Source: Mesorhizobium loti
Lineage (GTDB): Bacteria; Pseudomonadota; Alphaproteobacteria; Rhizobiales; Rhizobiaceae
Reading direction: 5' to 3'
NCBI RefSeq assembly: GCF_003148495.1
Contig: NZ_QGGH01000004.1
Location: forward strand, 496,001 to 560,000
DNA: 64,000 nt
Positions within the stretch are counted from its first letter, which is position 1. The number at the start of each line of letters is the position of its first letter. The position numbers and the translations under genes were made by a program. The notes beneath the pieces are model-generated. The model was given only the letters and a program-made list of their open reading frames with translations, ran no database searches and was not told the origin of the DNA. Positions 1-8,053 of the stretch are shown here, piece after piece.

Positions 1-46
1 CACCAAAGCACGGCCGTATCTTCCTCTGAACACAGGAGACGCCGGA

Positions 47-685
47 ATGCTTTTTTCCCTTACAACCCAGGAATTGATGGAACGTCCCGACCTTTGGGAG
101 GCCGTCCATCGGCTGCGCTACAAGATATTTGTCGAGGAGATGGGATGGGAGGATCTCAGGCGGCCCGACGGGCTCGAACGCGACCAGTTCGATCATGACG
201 AGGCCATCCATCAGATCGTCATCAGAGGTGACGAAGTCGCGGGCTATCAAAGGATGTTGCCGACCACGCGGCCTCATCTGCTGACCGAGGTTTTGACCGA
301 CCTTTCCGAAGGAATCCCGCCATCGGGTCCGAACATCTGGGAATTGACCCGCTATGCGGTGGCTCCCGGTTTTCGCGATGGCCGCCGCGGCGTTTCGACC
401 GTCGGCACCGAATTGATCGCCGGCTTCGTCGAGTGGGGGCTGAAGCGCGGCGTCGACAAGGTGATCATCGAGTTCGAGCCGATGTGGGTACTGCGCGCTT
501 TGCAGCTGCACTTCCTGGCGACCCCGCTGGGCTATCAGCGCACCTATGGCAACCAGCAGGTGGTCGCAACCCTGCTCACCTTCAACGAGCATACCCTCGA
601 CGTGGTGCGGTCGCGCCGCAATCATTTTGCTCCCGTGCTGGCCAGGGGATATCCCGACATGCTCGGCCAAAGGCGAGCGTCATGA
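47..685 (+). CDS. LuxI-family acyl-homoserine-lactone synthase
   Basis: Makes an N-acyl-homoserine lactone quorum-sensing signal from S-adenosylmethionine and an acyl carrier substrate in the cytoplasm. The 212-residue protein has the family's usual length and its invariant residues at near-canonical places: R24, F28, W34, E44, D46, D49, R69, E99 and R102. The start ATG has an AGGAG ribosome site at about 36-40. The stop overlaps the ATG of the next gene, a crotonase-fold enzyme, so the two are translationally coupled. The cognate LuxR regulator and any lux box would lie left of the window. From memory, an AHL synthase paired with a crotonase has been described in Mesorhizobium (mqsI/mqsC) and linked to an unusual unsaturated long-chain AHL; this pair may be that locus, but identity is inferred. 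Confidence 0.93.
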   Translation: MLFSLTTQELMERPDLWEAVHRLRYKIFVEEMGWEDLRRPDGLERDQFDHDEAIHQIVIRGDEVAGYQRMLPTTRPHLLTEVLTDLSEGIPPSGPNIWELTRYAVAPGFRDGRRGVSTVGTELIAGFVEWGLKRGVDKVIIEFEPMWVLRALQLHFLATPLGYQRTYGNQQVVATLLTFNEHTLDVVRSRRNHFAPVLARGYPDMLGQRRAS

Positions 686-1449
686 GGTCGGAGACAGTCA
701 TGAGCGCACATCCACAACCCGAACTCCGCAATCACACGCTTGTCGTCACCGTGTCGTCGAATGACGGCCGGCCGGTGCTGGACAGGAGAGCCTATGAAAG
801 CCTGGCAAAGACCTTCCATGAAGCCGCCGACAATGAGGAGGTGCGCGTCGTCGTGCTGCGCGGCCTGGCAGGCTGTTTCTGTCTCGGCGGCGATTTCTCC
901 GAATTTCTCGACGCCACCAAGCACCAGAAACTGATCGCGGCCGTCACGGACCTGTTCCGCACGCTGGCCACATTTCCCAAGCCCATCCTTGCCTGCGTCG
1001 ACGGCGATGCCGTCGGCGTCGGCTGCACCATCCTGTTCCATTGCGACATGGTGATCGCGTCCAATGAAAGCACCTTCAGGGTGCCGTTCGTCGATTTCGG
1101 CCTGGTGCCGGATGCGGCGACCAGCATCCTGGCGCCGCAGAAGCTCGGCTATGCCGGCGCTTTCCGCTTCTTCTGCCTCGGCGACACGCTTCGTGCCGAG
1201 GACGCCAGGGCGCTCGGCCTTGTCGCCGAGATCGTGCCGGGCGGCAGCGTCGAGGAGGCGGCCCTCGGCCGGGCAAGGCAGCTTGTCAAGAAGCCGGTCG
1301 CTGCCTTGCTGCAGACGCGCGGCCTGCTGAAGGGAAACACCCAGGCGCTCTGCGACCGCATCGACCAGGAGATTTCGCTTTTCCAGCAGGCGCTGCAGGA
1401 CGACACCACGCTGCGCCGATTGCAGCGCATCGCCCGGCTGGCGGCCTGA
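682..1449 (+). CDS. Crotonase-fold (enoyl-CoA hydratase/isomerase family) protein coupled to the AHL synthase
   Basis: A 255-residue crotonase-superfamily enzyme. The oxyanion-hole motif (G-C-F-C-L-G-G-D, about 64-71) and the GVGC...CD segment (112-122) are clear. The two catalytic glutamates of classical enoyl-CoA hydratase are absent: their places hold T116 and F136. An Asp-bearing LVPDA segment (D144) recalls isomerases of the family instead. The start at 682 gives an ATGA overlap with the synthase; a second in-frame ATG lies at 700. The coupling suggests it shapes the acyl chain used for the signal, for example by placing a double bond, rather than serving beta-oxidation. The function is inferred from family and context. 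Confidence 0.85.
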   Translation: MRSETVMSAHPQPELRNHTLVVTVSSNDGRPVLDRRAYESLAKTFHEAADNEEVRVVVLRGLAGCFCLGGDFSEFLDATKHQKLIAAVTDLFRTLATFPKPILACVDGDAVGVGCTILFHCDMVIASNESTFRVPFVDFGLVPDAATSILAPQKLGYAGAFRFFCLGDTLRAEDARALGLVAEIVPGGSVEEAALGRARQLVKKPVAALLQTRGLLKGNTQALCDRIDQEISLFQQALQDDTTLRRLQRIARLAA

Positions 1450-1514
1450 ACGGTCCGATCGAAAGGTGCCGATGAAGAGCGCCGCGCGGCCTTGGCTGCG
1501 CGGCGCAAAAAGCG

Positions 1515-2423
1515 TCAGTCCTGTTTTCCCAGGAAAGACGGCCCTTCGCCGATGATCTTCTTGTCCTCCTTGCCGATCACGTCGAGATCGCGCCCGTCGT
1601 AGGGCAGCGACAACAGGATGCGCCGCATGACCGCCAGCCGCGCGCGTCGCTTGTCATTGGCGCGCACGATGATCCATGGCGCGAACTCCTTGTGGGTGCG
1701 CTCGAACATGGTGTCGCGCACCTTGGTGTAATCGTCCCACTTGGTGATGCCGGCAACGTCGATCGGCGAGAACTTCCAGCTCTTCAGCGGGCTGTAGCGG
1801 CGGTCGTGAAAGCGCTCGAGCTGCGTTTCCTGGCCGATGTTCAGCCAGAACTTGAAGAAGTGGATGCCCTCGTTGGAAATCATCCGTTCGAAATGCGGCG
1901 TCTCCTCGAGAAACTGCTCGTGCTGTTGCGGCGTGCAGAAACCCATCACCGGCTCGACGCCGGCGCGGTTGTACCAGGATCGGTCGAAGGTGACGAATTC
2001 GCCCGATGTCGGGAAATGGTCGACATAGCGCTGGTAGTACCATTGCCCCAGCTCGGTCGGGGTCGGCTTGGTCAGCGCCACGTTGCGTGCCGTGCGCGGG
2101 TTGAGGTACTGGCGCACCACGAAGATCGTGCCGCCCTTGCCGGCAGCATCGCGGCCCTCGAACAGCGCCATCACCCGTTTGCCGGTCGACTGCAGCCAGG
2201 CCTGCGCCTTGACCAGCTCGATCTGCAATTTCTCGAGCGTCTCGTCATACTCGTCGCTTTTCATCTTCTTGTCGTAGGGATAGCCGCCGGCGGTCAGCTT
2301 GTTGTCCTCGACCCAGTCGGGAAGCACGGGATTTTCGATGTCGAACTCCCGCTCCTTGCCGTCGATCCTGATCTTCAGCGGCCCCGAAGTCGGCGCGGCA
2401 GAACTTTCCTTGGCTTTTTTCAT
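1515..2423 (-). CDS. ppk2: Polyphosphate kinase 2
   Basis: PPK2-family nucleoside di/monophosphate kinase using polyphosphate as phosphate donor, cytoplasmic. The 302-residue single-domain protein carries a Walker A loop [10 protein letters not shown] (residues 90-99), a Walker B/lid region [10 protein letters not shown] near residue 150, and the conserved [15 protein letters not shown] stretch. An in-frame TTG sits one codon upstream, but the ATG at 2423 is preferred. It converges with the crotonase gene and diverges from phoR. The phosphate theme of phoR and phoU next door is suggestive, but no shared promoter is visible. Confidence 0.93.
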   Translation of the reverse strand: MKKAKESSAAPTSGPLKIRIDGKEREFDIENPVLPDWVEDNKLTAGGYPYDKKMKSDEYDETLEKLQIELVKAQAWLQSTGKRVMALFEGRDAAGKGGTIFVVRQYLNPRTARNVALTKPTPTELGQWYYQRYVDHFPTSGEFVTFDRSWYNRAGVEPVMGFCTPQQHEQFLEETPHFERMISNEGIHFFKFWLNIGQETQLERFHDRRYSPLKSWKFSPIDVAGITKWDDYTKVRDTMFERTHKEFAPWIIVRANDKRRARLAVMRRILLSLPYDGRDLDVIGKEDKKIIGEGPSFLGKQD

Positions 2424-2469
2424 CAAGACGAACCCTTTCCAGCTTCCGGACTCATGCTATTGGGAGCCA

Positions 2470-2572
2470 CTACAGCGCCGCGCGTCCGTTTGGACGCGCA
2501 AAGGACGCTGTAGCACTTTTAATTTGCGCATGATCCTTTCCGAAAATCGATTCCCGATGTTCGGGGTCATGC
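2470..2572. repeat. Bipartite palindromic intergenic repeat
   Basis: Two hairpins in tandem. The first pairs CTACAGCG (2470-2477) plus CGCGTCC (2481-2487) with GGACGCG (2492-2498) plus CGCTGTAG (2505-2512). The second pairs GCATGATCC (2528-2536) with GGGTCATGC (2564-2572). It fills most of the ppk2-phoR gap. The second hairpin resembles the units at 30834-30880 and 47432-47498. It is a typical rhizobial intergenic palindrome and can inflate the apparent N-terminus of phoR. Confidence 0.8.
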
Positions 2573-2646
2573 GGCAACCGGCCCAGTGGAAGTTTCCGCC
2601 ACTGTGCGGCCGGGCGCGAAGGCATGGGGTGCGGGGCCGCAAGCGA

Positions 2647-3912
2647 ATGACTGACCTGGACGCAGAGCAGAGAGGCATCGCGCAAACCATAGCCACACGG
2701 CTGTGGAACAGCCGCTGGCTGCTTGCGGCCGGCGTGGTCGCGGTCGTCGTCGTTTATGCCTTGGCCGGGATTTCAGCCTATGTCGTCCTCGCGGCGCTGC
2801 TCCTGCTGCTTGCTGCGGCAACGCTGCCGGCCGTTGGCACCGGCCAGTCGGCTGAAAGTGGCGCGGCCATCGAGGCCATCGGCTTGCAGAGGCTGTCAGG
2901 TGAATATCTTGCGGCCGCCGTCGCCGATCCGCTGATCATCTTCGACCGGACAGCCACCATCGTCCACGCCAATGCCGCCGCTTTCGCCGCCTTCGGCGGG
3001 ATAGCGCCGGGCATGTCGCTGTCGTTGAAATTCCGGGCGCCGGAAATGCAGGCGCTGCTGGACGGCGTGCTGTCGGGCGACCTCGCCTCCGATGTCGTCG
3101 ACTATACGGAAAAGCTGCCGGTCGAACGGGCTTACCGGGTGAGCGCGTCCTCGGTCGGCCACGCCACCGATCTCTATGTACTGGTGTTCAAGGACCAGAG
3201 CGAAGCGCGCAGGATCGACCGTATGCGCGCCGACTTCATCGCCAATGCCAGCCACGAACTGCGCACGCCGCTCGCCTCCATCGCCGGCTTCATCGAAACG
3301 CTGCGCGGGCCGGCCCGCAACGACCCGGCGGCGCGCGATCAGTTCCTGCAGATCATGCAGAGCCAGACGGGTCGCATGGCGCGTCTGATCGACGATTTGC
3401 TGTCGCTGTCGCGGCTTGAGATGAAGCCTTATCTGAAGCTTGGAACCGAGGTCGATCTGCGCGAGACCGTCGACAGCGTCATCGATTCGCTTGGACCGCT
3501 GGCCAGGGAAAACAGCGTTGCCATCGAGCGGGACTATGCCGATGGGCCGCTTGATGTGCCGGGCGATCGCGACGAACTTTTTCAGGTGTTCGAGAACCTT
3601 CTGGAAAACGCCTGCAAATACGGGCAGTCGGGCGGGCGCGTCGTGGTGTCGATCGCGCGCAGCGATGCCGGCTCGGAGTCGGGTATCGACGTGACTATCA
3701 GGGATTTTGGCCCCGGCATTCCAGAAGAGCACATTCCGCGCATCACCGAGCGTTTCTATCGCGTCGATGTCGAGACCAGCCGGACCCAGAAAGGCACCGG
3801 CCTTGGCCTGTCGATCGTCAAGCATATCCTGACGCGCCACAACGCAAGGCTTTCGATCAAGTCCGAGGTCGGTCAAGGCGCCGCCTTCTCGGTTCATTTG
3901 CCGACGCACTGA
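2647..3912 (+). CDS. phoR: Phosphate regulon sensor histidine kinase PhoR
   Basis: Membrane histidine kinase expected to sense phosphate status and phosphorylate PhoB. From the ATG at 2647 it is 421 residues: two N-terminal transmembrane helices (about 20-65), a PAS-like domain (about 90-190), the H-box NASHELRTP with H203, and an ATPase domain with N (NLLENACKYG), G1 (DFGPGIP) and G2 (GTGLGLSIV) boxes. The frame stays open upstream to 2299, but that part lies in repeat DNA and antisense to ppk2. phoU follows 114 bp downstream; pstSCAB, which usually lies between them in alphaproteobacteria, is absent here. Confidence 0.87.
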   Translation: MTDLDAEQRGIAQTIATRLWNSRWLLAAGVVAVVVVYALAGISAYVVLAALLLLLAAATLPAVGTGQSAESGAAIEAIGLQRLSGEYLAAAVADPLIIFDRTATIVHANAAAFAAFGGIAPGMSLSLKFRAPEMQALLDGVLSGDLASDVVDYTEKLPVERAYRVSASSVGHATDLYVLVFKDQSEARRIDRMRADFIANASHELRTPLASIAGFIETLRGPARNDPAARDQFLQIMQSQTGRMARLIDDLLSLSRLEMKPYLKLGTEVDLRETVDSVIDSLGPLARENSVAIERDYADGPLDVPGDRDELFQVFENLLENACKYGQSGGRVVVSIARSDAGSESGIDVTIRDFGPGIPEEHIPRITERFYRVDVETSRTQKGTGLGLSIVKHILTRHNARLSIKSEVGQGAAFSVHLPTH

Positions 3913-4026
3913 AACCGCCCTAGTTTTCCACCAGACCGTTTCTTTTTTCTGTCATCCGGCTAGCGTATCAGCGGGGATTCGAGGAAACGACTCAAAGTCA
4001 AAACACCCGTGGGAAGGCATTTTATC

Positions 4027-4752
4027 ATGCAGTCCGTGCATACTATGAGCGCCTATGATGAGGAGCTCAAATATCTGTCGAAGCGCATCGCGGCGATGGG
4101 CGGCCATGCCGAGCGCATGGTCGAACAGGCGGTTGCCGCTCTCGTCAACGCCGACCCCGGCCTCGCCCAGAAGGTCATCCGCGATGATGCCGTGCTGGAT
4201 GAAGGGCAACGCGAAATCGACGACAAGGCGATTATCATCATCGCCAAGCGCCAGCCGATGGCGACGGATTTGCGCGAGATCGTCGGCGCGATCCGCATCT
4301 CCGCCGACCTCGAACGGGTCGGCGACCTCGGCAAGAACGTCGCCAAGCGGGTGGTTGCTGTCACCGACGGACGCCAGCCGACCAGCCTGTTCCGCGGCCT
4401 CGAGGCCCTGGCCAACCTGGCGCTGACCCAGCTCAAGGAAGTGCTCGACGTCTACGCGTCTCGCTCGGTGGAGAAAATCGGCTTCGTGCGCGACCGCGAC
4501 GACCAGATCGACGCCATGTACACATCGCTGTTTCGCGAATTGCTGACCTACATGATGGAAGATCCGCGCAACATCACGCCCTGCACGCATCTGCTGTTCT
4601 GCGCCAAGAACATCGAGCGTATCGGTGATCACGCCACCAACATCGCCGAGACCATCTACTACATCGTCACCGGCGAGCAGTTGCCGGCCGAGCGACCCAA
4701 GGGCGACAAGACCGACAAGATCGGTCTTTCCGAGACGCTGCCGGTGAAGTGA
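4027..4752 (+). CDS. phoU: Phosphate signalling protein PhoU
   Basis: Cytoplasmic regulator that couples the Pst transporter to PhoR and keeps the Pho regulon off when phosphate is plentiful. The 241-residue protein has the duplicated three-helix PhoU fold, with recognisable segments such as ERVGDLGKNVAKR and ERIGDHATNIAETIYY that form its metal sites. The ATG at 4027 follows a GGGAAGG site; a GTG at 4009 is possible. phoB is not downstream; a CorA-type gene is. A weak PHO-box-like CTGTCAT lies at 3949-3955. Confidence 0.93.
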   Translation: MQSVHTMSAYDEELKYLSKRIAAMGGHAERMVEQAVAALVNADPGLAQKVIRDDAVLDEGQREIDDKAIIIIAKRQPMATDLREIVGAIRISADLERVGDLGKNVAKRVVAVTDGRQPTSLFRGLEALANLALTQLKEVLDVYASRSVEKIGFVRDRDDQIDAMYTSLFRELLTYMMEDPRNITPCTHLLFCAKNIERIGDHATNIAETIYYIVTGEQLPAERPKGDKTDKIGLSETLPVK

Positions 4753-4843
4753 ACGGCCGCCTCTCGAACCGTCGCCCGAATTACGCTAAGCTTTCCGGGC
4801 TTTGCCTCTATCCTCGTCCGTGGATTTGCTTCGGGAGGTCGTG

Positions 4844-5848
4844 ATGGAAAATGTTCGGAACCTGACCCCGGCGCCTGCTTCCGGCATAATCGCTTGCGGC
4901 GTCTACACGGCCGGGCGCCGCATCGCCGATATTCCCATCGAGGAAGCCGGCGAATGGGCAAAAAAATCCGGTCATGTCGTCTGGATTGGCCTGCTCGAGC
5001 CCGACCGCAACCTGCTGCTGCGCGTTCAGGCGCAGTTTCACCTGCATGAACTGGCGATCGAGGATGCCGAGCACCCACACCAGCGGCCGAAGATCGAGCA
5101 ATATGGCGATGCCTTGTTCATCGTCGCCCGCACCGCGCAACTGATCGACGGCCGGGTCACCTTCGGCGAGACCCATTTGTTCGTCGGCAGCGGCTATATC
5201 GTCAGCGTTAGGCACGGTCCTTCGACGTCCTATGCCGCCGTTCGTCAGCACTGGGAAAGCTGCCCGCATTCGCTGGCCAAGGGCGAGGATTTCGTTCTCT
5301 ACGCCATTCTCGATTTCATCGTCGACAACTACATGCCGGTGCTCGAGCAGATCGAGGACGAAGTCGAGGTGATCGAGGATAGGGTTCTGTTGAAGCCAAT
5401 GACCGGCCCTGACATCGAGCGGCTCTATATGCTGCGCCGCGATCTCTTGCGCCTGCGCAATGCAGCGCTTCCGCTGGTCGAAGTCTGCCGACGGTTGACC
5501 AGCGCCGAGCTGCCGCAGATCCATACAGCCATGCATCCGCTGTTTCGCGACGTGACCGATCACATCCGCACTGTCCAGGAAAAGATCGACAGTCTGCGCG
5601 AGGTGCTGGCGTTCGCTTTCGAAGCCAGCCTGCTGGTCGGCCAGAGTCAGGAAACGGCGATCTCCAAGAAGCTCGCCTCATGGGCCGCCATTCTGGCGGT
5701 GCCGACGGCGTTCGCCGGCATCTACGGTATGAATTTCAGCGACATGCCGGAACTGAAGATGGAGTACGGCTACCCGATGGTGCTGACCACGATCGCGCTG
5801 ATCTGCGCGTTCCTCTACTGGCGGTTTCGCAAGAATGGGTGGCTGTGA
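4844..5848 (+). CDS. corA: CorA-family magnesium/divalent cation transporter
   Basis: Inner-membrane pentameric channel for Mg2+ and possibly Co2+ or Ni2+. The 334-residue protein has the large soluble N-domain with long charged helices and two C-terminal membrane helices. The family signature G-M-N follows the first helix (IYGMNFSDMPE). The ATG at 4844 has a GGGAGG site eight bases upstream; an earlier in-frame TTG at 4802 is less likely. The terminal residues FRKNGWL are a normal CorA end. The substrate cannot be read from the sequence. Confidence 0.92.
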   Translation: MENVRNLTPAPASGIIACGVYTAGRRIADIPIEEAGEWAKKSGHVVWIGLLEPDRNLLLRVQAQFHLHELAIEDAEHPHQRPKIEQYGDALFIVARTAQLIDGRVTFGETHLFVGSGYIVSVRHGPSTSYAAVRQHWESCPHSLAKGEDFVLYAILDFIVDNYMPVLEQIEDEVEVIEDRVLLKPMTGPDIERLYMLRRDLLRLRNAALPLVEVCRRLTSAELPQIHTAMHPLFRDVTDHIRTVQEKIDSLREVLAFAFEASLLVGQSQETAISKKLASWAAILAVPTAFAGIYGMNFSDMPELKMEYGYPMVLTTIALICAFLYWRFRKNGWL

Positions 5849-5853
5849 AGATA

Positions 5854-5960
5854 GGGGCAGTAGGGCAGTAGGGCAGTAGGGCAGTAGGATGGCATTTCGT
5901 GAGCGCAGCTTTCCGCACTCATACTGCCCTACTGCCTTACTCCCTATTCCCCTATTCCCT
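5854..5960. repeat. Nine-base tandem repeat with complementary arm
   Basis: Four tandem copies of a nine-base unit close to GGGCAGTAG lie at about 5854-5889. Its complement (CTGCCCTACTGCC and degenerate CCCTATTCC units) follows at about 5923-5960. RNA from this spacer could fold into a long slipped stem between the convergent corA and gcrA genes. There is no uridine run, so terminator function is uncertain. Confidence 0.7.
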
Positions 5961-5963
5961 TGC

Positions 5964-6482
5964 CTACCGGCTCCGCCGCCGCTCCGATGCCGGCTGGAAC
6001 GCCACGCGGGCGTGATACTTGCAATAGGGCCCGGTTTCGGCGGCCTCGTTGCCGCAGAAATGGAAATCCTCCGAAAGCGGATCGCCGTTCGGCCATTTGC
6101 AGGTCCGCTCAGTCAGCTCGACGAGTTGCAGATGCCGCGAGATCGGCAACACGACATTCTCGACCGGGCGGATGTAGTGGCGTGCCACCGGTTCGGCATC
6201 GAACTGCGTCTGCAAGGCCGTCGCGCCGATTGACGTCGTGACATGGCGTGCCGCGGTTGCGGCGCGTGACACCGATTTCTGAACGGTCGATCCTTGCGCC
6301 GCCTTCTTTTGGCGTGCCGGCGCGGCGGTCGAGCGTCCGCGGCCCGACAGTTTCAGCCGGTGCACCTTGCCGATGACCGCGTTGCGGCTGACCCCTCCAA
6401 GCTGTGCAGCAATCTGGCTCGCGCTCAGACCCTCCGACCACAGTTTCCTGAGAAGTTCTACCCGCTCGTCAGTCCAGTTCAT
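5964..6482 (-). CDS. gcrA: GcrA family cell-cycle regulator
   Basis: GcrA binds DNA carrying CcrM-methylated GANTC sites and sigma-70 holoenzyme to time cell-cycle transcription in alphaproteobacteria. The 172-residue protein begins MNWTDERVELLRKLWSEG and has the family helix-turn-helix (SASQIAAQLGGVSRNAVIGK, about 19-38). A linker rich in basic residues and alanine follows, then a cysteine/histidine-rich C-terminal domain (TCKWP, HFCGN, YCKYH) that contacts polymerase. The ATG at 6482 has an AGGAG site; nine more codons upstream are open but lack one. The divergent spacer contains four GANTC sites. Confidence 0.94.
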   Translation of the reverse strand: MNWTDERVELLRKLWSEGLSASQIAAQLGGVSRNAVIGKVHRLKLSGRGRSTAAPARQKKAAQGSTVQKSVSRAATAARHVTTSIGATALQTQFDAEPVARHYIRPVENVVLPISRHLQLVELTERTCKWPNGDPLSEDFHFCGNEAAETGPYCKYHARVAFQPASERRRSR

Positions 6483-6512
6483 GACCGCGCTCCTATAAGC
6501 GTGCGGCAATCG

Positions 6513-6660
6513 GAATCCCTTACCGACCCGGCAACATTTGCCGGGGCAGACACCACATATATCTGGTGATTAGGTCCGCCGCACGAAATCTAGTTATTTC
6601 TCGACTACAACTACTCTATCCGCTGACTCGGTGACAAGAGTCCCAAGTGCAACACGAATC
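6513..6660. promoter_or_regulatory. Cluster of four GANTC (CcrM) sites between gcrA and argD
   Basis: GAATC at 6513-6517, GACTC at 6625-6629, GAGTC at 6638-6642 and GAATC at 6656-6660 lie in the 355-base spacer upstream of gcrA. GANTC is the methylation site of CcrM, and methylated sites recruit GcrA. Less than one site would be expected in 150 random bases. Autoregulation by methylation state is an inference. The rest of the 6483-6837 spacer holds a terminator-like hairpin and no gene. Confidence 0.5.
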
Positions 6661-6787
6661 GGTTTTTTCGGTTTTCCCCAACTTGCCCGGTCGCTTATGA
6701 GCCGGCGTCTCGTCAGGGGGCTTGCCGCGCGCCACTACGCGACGTTTTCGTTGACTTCATGGCCGAAAAACACGATAAGCCGCACAG

Positions 6788-6810
6788 GCCGCCGCTTTGG
6801 CGGCTTTTTT
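6788..6810 (+). terminator. Intrinsic terminator or 5-prime hairpin upstream of argD
   Basis: GCCGCC (6788-6793), loop GCTTT, GGCGGC (6799-6804), then six T (6805-6810): a textbook rho-independent terminator only 28 bases before argD. A promoter-like TTGACT (6751-6756) and GATAAG (6774-6779) with 17-base spacing stand just upstream. It may end an undetected short upstream transcript, attenuate argD, or form the 5-prime end of the argD mRNA. Confidence 0.65.
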
Positions 6811-6837
6811 GATTTTCCGGTACCGGAGACGCATATA

Positions 6838-8037
6838 ATGAGCGGTTCGGCGCTTTACGAGACCTTTGCTCGCGCACCCCTGGCCTTCGACCACGGGGAA
6901 GGCACTTGGCTGATTACCGACAAAGGCGAGCGATATCTCGATTTTGCCGGCGGCATCGCCGTCAATTCGCTCGGCCACAGCCATCCGCATCTGGTCGCCG
7001 CACTCACCGAGCAGGCCGCCAAGCTCTGGCATGTTTCCAATCTCTATGAGATTCCGGGGCAGAGCCGGCTCGGCGAGCGGCTGGTCGACGCCACTTTCGC
7101 CGACAAGGTGTTCTTCACCAATTCGGGCGCCGAGGCGCTGGAATGCGCAATCAAGACGGCGCGCCGCTACCAGTTCGTCAACGGACACCCCGAGCGCTTC
7201 CGCGTCATCACCTTCGAAGGCGCCTTCCATGGCCGCACGCTGGCGACCATCGCGGCCGGCGGCCAGTACAAATATCTCGAAGGCTTCGGTCCCAAGGTCG
7301 AAGGTTTCGATCAGGTCGGTTTCGACGACATCGACGCCGCCGAAAAGGCGATCACGCCGGAGACGGCCGCCATCCTGATCGAACCGGTGCAGGGCGAGGG
7401 CGGTATCCGTCCGGTGCCGACGCAATCGCTGAAGCGGCTCAGGCAATTGTGCGAGCAGCACGGCCTGCTGTTGATTTTCGACGAGGTCCAGTGCGGCATC
7501 GGCCGTACCGGCAAGCTGTTCGCGCATGAATGGTCAGGGGTTACGCCAGACATCATGGCGATCGCCAAGGGCATTGGCGGTGGCTTCCCGATGGGCGCCT
7601 GCCTTGCCACGGATGAAGCAGCCGTCGGCATGACCGCAGGCGTGCATGGCACCACGTTCGGCGGCAACCCGCTGGCGATGGCTGTCGGCAACGCCGTGCT
7701 CGATGTCGTGCTGGAAGACGGCTTCCTCGAAGATGTCCAGCGCAAGGCGCTGCTGCTGAAGCAGGGGCTTGCGTCGGTCGCCGACGAGTTTCCCGAGGTC
7801 ATCGAGGACATCAGGGGCGCGGGGCTGATGCTCGGCCTCAAATGCGCCATGCCCAACACCAAGGTGAACATGGCATTGCGTGATCAGCACCTGCTGGCGG
7901 TGCCAGCCGGCGACAACGTTATTCGCCTGCTGCCGCCGCTCACCGTCACCGATGCTGAGATCCACGACGCGCTCAACCGCATCCGCGCCGGCGCCAAGGG
8001 CCTGGCGGAGGCGATCGCCTCCGCCGCCGCGAAGTAA
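6838..8037 (+). CDS. argD: Acetylornithine aminotransferase
   Basis: PLP enzyme of arginine synthesis converting N-acetylglutamate semialdehyde to N-acetylornithine, cytoplasmic; many homologues also act on succinyl-diaminopimelate. The 399-residue class-III aminotransferase shows [15 protein letters not shown] for phosphate binding, [13 protein letters not shown] with the cofactor Asp, and the lysine motif [14 protein letters not shown]. The ATG at 6838 matches the family start. argF follows after 16 bases, forming an argDF operon with hslO perhaps downstream. The order argD-argF is common in Rhizobiales. Confidence 0.95.
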   Translation: MSGSALYETFARAPLAFDHGEGTWLITDKGERYLDFAGGIAVNSLGHSHPHLVAALTEQAAKLWHVSNLYEIPGQSRLGERLVDATFADKVFFTNSGAEALECAIKTARRYQFVNGHPERFRVITFEGAFHGRTLATIAAGGQYKYLEGFGPKVEGFDQVGFDDIDAAEKAITPETAAILIEPVQGEGGIRPVPTQSLKRLRQLCEQHGLLLIFDEVQCGIGRTGKLFAHEWSGVTPDIMAIAKGIGGGFPMGACLATDEAAVGMTAGVHGTTFGGNPLAMAVGNAVLDVVLEDGFLEDVQRKALLLKQGLASVADEFPEVIEDIRGAGLMLGLKCAMPNTKVNMALRDQHLLAVPAGDNVIRLLPPLTVTDAEIHDALNRIRAGAKGLAEAIASAAAK

Positions 8038-8053
8038 TCCGGAACCATTCCTG

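Noticed and set aside
433-681. Upstream extension of the crotonase frame inside the AHL synthase gene
   Set aside because: Alternate-frame reading of luxI-type sequence; the ATGA junction at 682 is the natural start.
2299-2646. Upstream extension of phoR
   Set aside because: Covers antisense of ppk2 and a repeat; no signal or domain; start at 2647 fits the membrane helix.
2896-3909. Long open frame opposite phoR
   Set aside because: It lies fully antisense to a gene with clear kinase motifs, has His/Arg-rich composition typical of GC-rich shadow frames, and no ribosome site.
5854-5960. CRISPR array
   Set aside because: The repeated units are nine bases and contiguous with no spacers; no cas genes nearby.
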